From positions 1 to 64,000 of the forward strand of contig NZ_CBDRBL010000005.1 of assembly GCF_965342175.1 (NCBI RefSeq): 64,000 bases of DNA. Direction: 5' to 3'. Under the pieces are notes generated by a model that saw only the letters and a list, made by a program, of their open reading frames with translations, was not told the DNA's origin and made no database searches. The stretch comes from Actinacidiphila sp965342175 (GTDB lineage: Bacteria > Actinomycetota > Actinomycetes > Streptomycetales > Streptomycetaceae). Positions within the stretch are counted from its first letter, which is position 1. Each line of letters begins with the position of its first letter. Shown one piece after another: positions 58,139-64,000 of this stretch. The translations under genes were made by a program, and so were the position numbers.

Positions 58139-59767
58139 TCACGAGGAGGCCTTCAGCACCGCCGCCACGATGGGCCCCGCGGAGTCGCCGCCGTGCCCGC
58201 CCTCCAGCACCATCCCGCCGGCCGCGACGTCACCGCGGTAGGCGACGAACCACCCGTTGGGCTGCTCCTGGCCGCCCACCTCCGCGGAGCCGGTCTTGGC
58301 CCCGACGTCGCCGTAGACCCCGCGCATCGCCGTGGTGGCGGTGCCGCTCGACGCGGTCAGCCGCATCATCGACTTGAGGTTGCCCCGCACGCCGGACGGC
58401 AGGCCGCTGCTCGCCTTCGCGAGGGGTCCGTCGATCAGGCCGGCGGCGACCAGCCGGGGCTGGCGGAACACGCCGTTCTGCACGGTGGCGGCGACGGAGG
58501 CCATGTTCAGCGGGCTCATCTGTATCTGGCCCTGGCCGATCATCTCCTCGGTCATCTCGTCGCCCGAACCGCCGGGAACGCGTCCGTCCCAGGCCGGGAC
58601 GCCGACGTTCCAGGTCTGGCCGAAGCCGTAGTAGCGCTGGGCGACCGAGGGGACCGAGGAATCGTCGAGCCGGTCGGCGAGCTTGATGAAGCCGGTGTTG
58701 CAGGAGATCGCGAAGTCCCGCTGGAAGGTGGCCGAGAGGTCGGAGGAGCTCTCCACGTTGTGGAACATCTTGCCGTTGTCGTGGTTCGCGGTCGCCGGGC
58801 ACGGGGCCGGGGTGCCCGGGCTCACGCCCCTCTCCAGCAGGGCGGTGGCGGTAATGACCTTGAAGGTGGAGCCGGGGGCGACCTGCGCGTTGAAGGCGTT
58901 GTTGTTGTCCGTCGACGGGTTGTTGGCGAAGGCGAGGATCTCGCCGGTGCTCGCCTTGACCGCCGCGACCGACGACTGGGCGCTGCGTCCCACGGCTTGT
59001 TCGGCGGCCTTCTGCAGGCGCGCGTCCAGGGTGGTGGGCAGCTTCGCGGGCGTGCCCTTGGCGATGACGTGCAGTGTCTGCCCGGGGCCGTCGCCCCCGT
59101 TCACCCAGGTCTCGACGCCCGGCTTGCCGCCGGAGAGTTCGGCGCCGTAGCGCTCCCGCAGCTGGGGCAGGACGGAGGCCAGGGACGGGTAGTCGTCGGC
59201 GTCCAGCTCCTTGCCGTTGCGGTCCACGACGATCACCTGCGGGGAGGCGGCCTCACCGGTCTCCAGTGACTGGCCGGCCGTCAGCTGGGGGTGCAGTACC
59301 GACGGTTTCCAGGCGACCAGGGGGCGGTGGGTGGTCTCGCCGCGGAAGACGGTGAGGGCCGAGGAGTACGTCCACGTGGAGGACTTGCCCTTGTAGGAGA
59401 GCGAGGCCGTGACCTTGAACGGCACGACGTCCCCCTTGGCCGCGCCGGGGGCCAGCCGTACCCGGGTGACGTGCGCGTCCCGCCGGTACGCGGTCAGCGC
59501 CGCGGAAGCCGTCGCCGCGTCATTGGTGAGCGCCCCCGCCGCGGCGGTGTCCCCCTTGGCCCATGCGGCCAGGAACTCGGCGGCCGTCTTCTTCACCTCT
59601 GCCGCGGTCGGTGGCCCGGTCTCGACGGGAGCTGCCTGTGCGGAAGAACCGCCGAACCCGCTGCCTCCGGTCAGCCCGTTGTAGATGTTGTACGCCCCGT
59701 ACCCGGCGGTCCCCACCAGCCCGGTGGTCAGTGCGGCAACGATCCCCAGCTTCACTCCTCGGCGCAT
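58139..59767 (-). CDS. penicillin-binding protein (MecA_N-like + transpeptidase)
   Basis: A 542-residue class B PBP. One N-terminal signal anchor (residues ~8-30), an NTF2-like MecA_N domain (~55-155), a dimerisation segment, then the transpeptidase (~245-540). Active-site motifs: S300-T-F-K in APGSTFKV, S355-C-N in AISCNTGF and K491-T-G in GAKTGSAEV. It cross-links peptidoglycan. The ATG at 59767 follows gggaggg. From memory, paired PBPs lie near pmt in S. coelicolor. A MecA_N-type domain need not imply resistance. Confidence 0.93.
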   Translation of the reverse strand: MRRGVKLGIVAALTTGLVGTAGYGAYNIYNGLTGGSGFGGSSAQAAPVETGPPTAAEVKKTAAEFLAAWAKGDTAAAGALTNDAATASAALTAYRRDAHVTRVRLAPGAAKGDVVPFKVTASLSYKGKSSTWTYSSALTVFRGETTHRPLVAWKPSVLHPQLTAGQSLETGEAASPQVIVVDRNGKELDADDYPSLASVLPQLRERYGAELSGGKPGVETWVNGGDGPGQTLHVIAKGTPAKLPTTLDARLQKAAEQAVGRSAQSSVAAVKASTGEILAFANNPSTDNNNAFNAQVAPGSTFKVITATALLERGVSPGTPAPCPATANHDNGKMFHNVESSSDLSATFQRDFAISCNTGFIKLADRLDDSSVPSVAQRYYGFGQTWNVGVPAWDGRVPGGSGDEMTEEMIGQGQIQMSPLNMASVAATVQNGVFRQPRLVAAGLIDGPLAKASSGLPSGVRGNLKSMMRLTASSGTATTAMRGVYGDVGAKTGSAEVGGQEQPNGWFVAYRGDVAAGGMVLEGGHGGDSAGPIVAAVLKASS

Positions 59768-59923
59768 GACACCGACCCTCCCGTTGGCCCTTTGAACATG
59801 TTCAAAATCTTGGCGGCGCAAGCGCACTCTACGGGACGCGGACGAACCCGGGGCCGTCCCCCCGGTCACGGCTTCACCACACCTGTGCCATGGACCGGGA
59901 AAACGCGCCGCCTGCGACCGGTC

Positions 59924-62350
59924 TCACGGCAGGACGCAGTCCGGCCCGTCCAGAAGCCGTTCCTCGTCCGTCAGGGGCAGCTCCGCCCAGACGATCTTGC
60001 CTTCCTTGAGTCGGCGGGAACCCCACCGGGCGGCGATCCCTCCGATGATCACCAGGCCCCGGCCGCCCTCGTCGTCGGGTCCGGGGTGGCGCGGCAACGG
60101 TGGACCCGGACCGGCGTCGAAGACCTCGCAGGCCAGCTTCCAGTGCCGGATCAGCCGCAGCCGCACAGGCCCCGCCCCGTGCCGTACGGCGTTGGCCAGC
60201 AGCTCCCCGACGATCTGCTCGGCGGCCGTCCCGAGCCGGTCCAGCCCCCACGCGGACAGCTGCCGGACCGCCTCGGCCCGCGCGCGTCCGACCGCTTCCG
60301 GATCGGCCGGCACCTGGACGGTGAACACCCGGTCGGCATCGAAGGTGCAGGCCCTGGCGATCAGCAGCGCCACGTCGTCGTCCTGCCCCTTGTCGGGCAG
60401 CAGCTCGACCACCGCGGAGCACAGGTCCTCCAGCGGGGTGCCCGGCGGCCGGGTGAGCGCGGCCCGCAGGCGCTCCAGCCCGTCGTCGATGTCGCCCTCC
60501 CGGCTCTCGACGAGCCCGTCGGTGTACAGGGCGATCACGCTGCCCGCGGGCAGTTCGAGGTCGACCGACGTATAGGACCGCAGCCCCACGCCGAGCGGCG
60601 CCCCGGAGGGGACCTCGGGGAAGTCCACCGTGCCGTCGGGAGCGATGACCGCCGGCGGCGGATGCCCGGCCCGGGCGACGGTCAGCCGCTCCTCGGTGGG
60701 GTCGTAGACGGCGTACACGCAGGTGGCGCCGAGGATGTTGGCCGTGGGCGCGTCGTCGTCGTCCTCGTAGCCCAGCCGGACGACGAGGTCGTCCAGGGCG
60801 GACAGCAGCTGCTCGGGGGCCAGGTCCAGGCCGGCGAGGGTGCTCACCGCCGTGCGGATCCGGCCCATGGCCGCGGCGGCGTTGAGCCCGTGCCCCACGA
60901 CGTCCCCGACGACCAGGGCGATCCGGGCGCCGCACAGCGGGATCACGTCGAACCAGTCGCCGCCCACGCCGTCCTGGGTGTCCGCCGGGAGGTAGCGCCA
61001 GATCGTCTCCAGGGAGAACCCGGCGTTCGGGTTGCGGGGGAGCAGGCTGCGCTGCAGCGTCAGCGCCATGGTGTGCTCGCGTGTGTAGCGGCGGGCGTTG
61101 TCCAGGCTCAGCGCGGCCCGGCTGACCAGTTCCTCGGCGAGCGTCCGGTCGTTCTCGTCGAACGGCGTGGGGTTGTCGGTGCGGACGAGCACGGTGATGC
61201 CGAGGATCTCGTTCCGCGCGTGGACCGGCAGGATCAGCAGGCTGTGCATCCCTTGTTCGAGGACCATCCGCAGCCGCTGCGGGTCCTCCTCCAGCCACGT
61301 GCCGGGCTCCGTGTCCAGCCGCGGCTCCATGTGCGTCCGTCCGGAGCTCAGCACCTCGACGAACGGCGAGTGCGGGGGGACGAAGACGGGGGTGCCGCGA
61401 GCGAAGAGCGACTCCCTGAAGTCGTCGTGGATGGAGGCCATGCCCGCGCGGTGGAAGGCGGGGACGTTGCCGTCCTCCAACGGGCCCAGCCGGGTGAGCG
61501 GAGCGTCGCCGAGCCCCACCGACTCCGCGAGGTCGACCGTCGCGTAGTCGGCCATCAGCGGCACCAGCAGGTCCGCGAGGTCCTGCGCGGTCTGCCAGAC
61601 GTCCAGGTTGGTCCCGATGCTCGTGGCCGCCCGGCCGAGCAGGGTCATGCGGTCCCGGGCCCGACGGCTCTCGGTGACGTCCACGTTGACCGAGCAGACG
61701 CCCGGCAGGCCGCCCCGGACGTCCTCGATCCGGAAGACGGACAGTGCGTACGCCCGGTGGTGCAGGGGGTCCAGCTGGTTGAGCTCCCGGTCGATCACCG
61801 GGACGCCGCTCTCCAGTACCTCGCGCAGCAGCGACGTGACCTGCTCGGCGTTCTCGTAGAGCGGTGACGTCTCCAGGTGCCGACCCAGCCGCTCCTCCCG
61901 GGAGAGGTCGAATCGCTCGGCCAGGGCGTGGTTCAGCCAGATGGTGCGCAGGTCGCTGTCCCAGATCGCCATCGGGAAGGGGCTCAGCTCGGCGGCCGAC
62001 TCCAGGACGGAAGGAGGTACCCCGGCCGTCGAGACCAGCCAGTCCAACGTGCCCGCCGGCCCAGGCAGCCCGGTCACTCGGAGGTCCACGTCCACCAGCC
62101 CGCCGCTCTGGTGCCGCAGCGCGGCGGGCCCCGCCCACTCGCAGGTGAGGTCCGGCGGCGCGCCGTCCGGCCCGTCGAGCAGCGTCGAGACCGGTCTGCC
62201 GAGCACGTCCGCCGCCGCGTACCCCAGCAGCCGGGTGGCGACCTCGGTCCAGCGGACGAGTCTGCCCCGCGCGTCGACGACCGCCAGAGCCGCGCCGACG
62301 CTGTCGAGCGCCGACGCCTGACCGGGGACGCGGGGATCGGGAGCGGACAT
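59924..62350 (-). CDS. PAS-GAF-SpoIIE phosphatase-HATPase regulator
   Basis: An 808-residue signalling protein. A PAS-like domain (~15-110) and a second PAS (~140-250, ELSPFPMAIWDSDLRTIWLN) precede a GAF domain (~265-440), the SpoIIE/PP2C phosphatase (~455-650: GGDWFDVIPLCGARIALVVGDVVGHGL), and a C-terminal HATPase (~690-790: IVGELLANAVRHG, DDEGGRGLVIIGG). It starts at the second ATG (62350), 9 bases after gaggga. It combines phosphatase and anti-sigma-kinase-like domains as in the protein at 35.7 kb. Confidence 0.92.
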   Translation of the reverse strand: MSAPDPRVPGQASALDSVGAALAVVDARGRLVRWTEVATRLLGYAAADVLGRPVSTLLDGPDGAPPDLTCEWAGPAALRHQSGGLVDVDLRVTGLPGPAGTLDWLVSTAGVPPSVLESAAELSPFPMAIWDSDLRTIWLNHALAERFDLSREERLGRHLETSPLYENAEQVTSLLREVLESGVPVIDRELNQLDPLHHRAYALSVFRIEDVRGGLPGVCSVNVDVTESRRARDRMTLLGRAATSIGTNLDVWQTAQDLADLLVPLMADYATVDLAESVGLGDAPLTRLGPLEDGNVPAFHRAGMASIHDDFRESLFARGTPVFVPPHSPFVEVLSSGRTHMEPRLDTEPGTWLEEDPQRLRMVLEQGMHSLLILPVHARNEILGITVLVRTDNPTPFDENDRTLAEELVSRAALSLDNARRYTREHTMALTLQRSLLPRNPNAGFSLETIWRYLPADTQDGVGGDWFDVIPLCGARIALVVGDVVGHGLNAAAAMGRIRTAVSTLAGLDLAPEQLLSALDDLVVRLGYEDDDDAPTANILGATCVYAVYDPTEERLTVARAGHPPPAVIAPDGTVDFPEVPSGAPLGVGLRSYTSVDLELPAGSVIALYTDGLVESREGDIDDGLERLRAALTRPPGTPLEDLCSAVVELLPDKGQDDDVALLIARACTFDADRVFTVQVPADPEAVGRARAEAVRQLSAWGLDRLGTAAEQIVGELLANAVRHGAGPVRLRLIRHWKLACEVFDAGPGPPLPRHPGPDDEGGRGLVIIGGIAARWGSRRLKEGKIVWAELPLTDEERLLDGPDCVLP

Positions 62351-62458
62351 TCGTGACATTCCCTCGGGGCTCACGCTAAGTGTGCACCCGCGCCCCTGCA
62401 AACGGCGGCTGCCCGGCCGACGGCCGCAGACCAGGTCCGGCCGCTCCGCCTCGGGCGG

Positions 62459-64000
62459 TCAGATCCAGGTGTCGAGCCACATGCGGTTGCGCCAGGCGTC
62501 CATGGGGATCGTCTGCCCGGTGTAGAGCGGGAAGAAGTAGATGAAGTTCCAGACGATCAGCAGCACAAGGGTGCCCGCGCCGACCGCGCCCCACATGCGG
62601 CGGCGTTCGCTCGAGCCGGGGGGACCGAGGATCGCGCCGAGCATCATCGCGACCGCGAGGCAGAGGAACGGCACGAAGACCACCGCGTAGAACAGGAAGA
62701 TCGTCCGCTCCTGGTAGAGGAACCACGGCAGGTACCCGGCCGCGACGCCGCAGGCGATCGCGCCGGCGCGCCAGTCGCGGCGGAAGATCCACCGGTACAG
62801 GACGTACAGCAGGGCGAAGCACCCGGCCCACCACAGCAGCGGGGTGCCGAGGGCGAGCACCTCGCGGGCGCAGCCGCCGGCCGCGGTGCAGCCGTCCTCG
62901 CCGAGCTTGGGGGACTCGTAGAAGTACGACACCGGGCGGCCCAGCACCAGCCAGCTCCACGGGTTGGACTGGTAGGTGTGCGGGGAGTGCAGGTTGACGT
63001 GGAAGTCGTAGACCTGCGACTCGTAGTGCCACAGGCTGCGCAGGGACGCCCAGGCGTCGGAGAGGAAGCCGCCGTCGCCCTTGGCCCAGTTGCGGTCCCA
63101 GCCCTTGCCGCTGGTGAACCAGCCGAGCCAGGACAGCAGATAAGTGACGGCGGCGACGCCGACCATGCTGAGCGCCGCCCACAGCCCGTCCAGCCAGAAC
63201 GCGCTGAGCCGGGGGTGGCGTCCCCCCCCCACCCGGCGGGCGCCGGCGTCCCACAGCACGGTGAGGATGCCGAAGAACGCCAGCACGTACAGGCCGTTCC
63301 ACTTGGTCCCGATGGCCAGGCCCAGGCAGACCCCGGCCGCGATCCGCCACCAGCGGAAGCCCAGCCAGGTGAGGGAGGCGACGCGGTCGTTCGGACGGTC
63401 TTCGGGCAGGGCCGCGGCGAGCCGGGCCCGCGCCCGGTCGCGGTCGATCAGCAGGCAGCCGAAGGCGGCCAGCACGAAGAACATCACGACCAGGTCGAGC
63501 AGGGCGACGCGGCTCATCACGAAGTGCAGTCCGTCGACGGCCATCAGGCCGCCCGCGAGGCAGCCCAGCGCCGTGGAGCGGAAGAGCCGGCGGCCGATCC
63601 GGCAGAGCATCAGCACCGACAACGTGCCGAGCACCGCCATCGCGAAGCGCCAGCCGAAGGGGTTCAAGCCGAAGATCCACTCGCCGGAGGCGATCACCCA
63701 CTTGCCCACCGGCGGGTGCACCACGTACGAGGGGGCGTCGGAGAGCGGCACGGAGGGCGGGGTGGCGAGGATCAGGTCGTTGGCCTTCTCCGGCCAGCTG
63801 CCCTCGTAGCCGTACTGCAGGAGCGACCAGGCGTCCTTCGCGTAGTACGTCTCGTCGAATATCACCGCGTGGGGGCTGCCCAGGTTCCAGAACCGGAGCA
63901 GGCCCGCGAAGAGCGCCACGAGCAGCGGGCCGCCCCAGCCGCTCCAGCGGGCGAGCCGGGACGCCGTCACCGGGCCCGTACCGAGCGCCGCCCACACCCG
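62459..64000 (-). CDS. pmt: protein O-mannosyltransferase, 5' end beyond window
   Basis: Partial: the last 513 codons or so, open at the window edge. A GT39-family polytopic membrane enzyme that transfers mannose from polyprenyl-phosphate mannose to Ser/Thr of exported proteins. The catalytic Asp-Glu follows TM1 in AVIFDETYYAKDAW, and the external loop has DAPSYVVHPPVGKW. About nine further TM segments follow to NRMWLDTWI at the C-terminus, near the remembered end of S. coelicolor Pmt (591 residues). Its place next to the PBP gene agrees with that order. Confidence 0.92.
   Translation of the reverse strand, partial: RVWAALGTGPVTASRLARWSGWGGPLLVALFAGLLRFWNLGSPHAVIFDETYYAKDAWSLLQYGYEGSWPEKANDLILATPPSVPLSDAPSYVVHPPVGKWVIASGEWIFGLNPFGWRFAMAVLGTLSVLMLCRIGRRLFRSTALGCLAGGLMAVDGLHFVMSRVALLDLVVMFFVLAAFGCLLIDRDRARARLAAALPEDRPNDRVASLTWLGFRWWRIAAGVCLGLAIGTKWNGLYVLAFFGILTVLWDAGARRVGGGRHPRLSAFWLDGLWAALSMVGVAAVTYLLSWLGWFTSGKGWDRNWAKGDGGFLSDAWASLRSLWHYESQVYDFHVNLHSPHTYQSNPWSWLVLGRPVSYFYESPKLGEDGCTAAGGCAREVLALGTPLLWWAGCFALLYVLYRWIFRRDWRAGAIACGVAAGYLPWFLYQERTIFLFYAVVFVPFLCLAVAMMLGAILGPPGSSERRRMWGAVGAGTLVLLIVWNFIYFFPLYTGQTIPMDAWRNRMWLDTWI

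Overview
This 64-kb window has the hallmarks of a Streptomyces chromosome core region: very high GC content, third-position GC bias, many GTG/TTG starts, and families typical of the genus (an HrdD-type sigma factor, SpoIIE-type phosphatases, a SepX/GlpR-like division protein, a tricorn protease). The order hrdD - small conserved protein - mscL - fmdB - antiporter - penicillin acylase - 5-FTHF cyclo-ligase - galU - moeA - moaC - mog - acetyltransferase - sepX-like - ... - penicillin-binding protein - protein mannosyltransferase matches, from memory, the S. coelicolor block around hrdD to pmt, read in reverse. Several accessory patches interrupt that backbone.

Layout. 1-770: tRNA-Arg(CCU) with a possible integration scar beyond its 3' end. 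1.3-9.3 kb: an alpha/beta hydrolase, SRPBCC and TetR remnants, the OhrR/Ohr peroxide pair with its operator, a TetR/MFS efflux pair, a MarR gene facing a decayed extradiol dioxygenase, a PAT-like acetyltransferase, and hrdD behind a perfect-spacing SigR-type promoter. 9.5-14.0 kb: mscL, a SAF/CpaB-like protein, then a stress patch (XRE-flavin protein, universal stress protein, zinc alcohol dehydrogenase). 14.1-20.6 kb: an FmdB zinc-ribbon gene under a CIRCE (HrcA) element, MFS transporter, cation/proton antiporter, penicillin acylase. 20.8-26.4 kb: folate cyclo-ligase, galU and a tightly overlapping moeA-moaC-mog-acetyltransferase set followed by the SepX/GlpR-like gene.

26.4-28.6 kb: tRNA-Ala(CGC) followed by a graveyard of three gene fragments (integrase C-terminus, DUF6461-like, zinc-ribbon protein), a lipoprotein hydrolase and an orphan IS200/IS605-like right-end hairpin (possible omegaRNA scaffold). 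28.7-33 kb: an aminoglycoside-phosphotransferase-like kinase and two divergent IucA/IucC (NIS) siderophore synthetases. 33-41.7 kb: DUF1444 protein, FAD oxidoreductase, a GAF-SpoIIE-HATPase phosphatase, OsmC peroxiredoxin, small GNAT and DUF2630 genes, a 159-bp MITE-like inverted-repeat element, and a MarP-like membrane serine protease. 41.9-46.5 kb: DMT transporter, secreted GlpQ with a PHO-box-like upstream region, aquaglyceroporin, a frameshifted DUF4287 gene, and an arylamine N-acetyltransferase whose 3' end is tandemly duplicated.

46.8-50.5 kb: an overlapping operon of Baeyer-Villiger monooxygenase, hydrolase and a frameshifted SDR, then a small disordered protein. 50.6-64 kb, all on the minus strand: tricorn protease, beta-lactamase-fold hydrolase, KsdD-like FAD dehydrogenase, EamA transporter, penicillin-binding protein, a PAS-GAF-SpoIIE-HATPase phosphatase, and a protein O-mannosyltransferase cut by the window end.

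Themes: redox and envelope stress (OhrR/Ohr, SigR-type promoter, OsmC, CIRCE, USP, two PP2C-type phosphatases), envelope biogenesis and division (galU, SepX-like, PBP, PMT, MarP-like), and several small decayed insertions at tRNA genes and between core genes.
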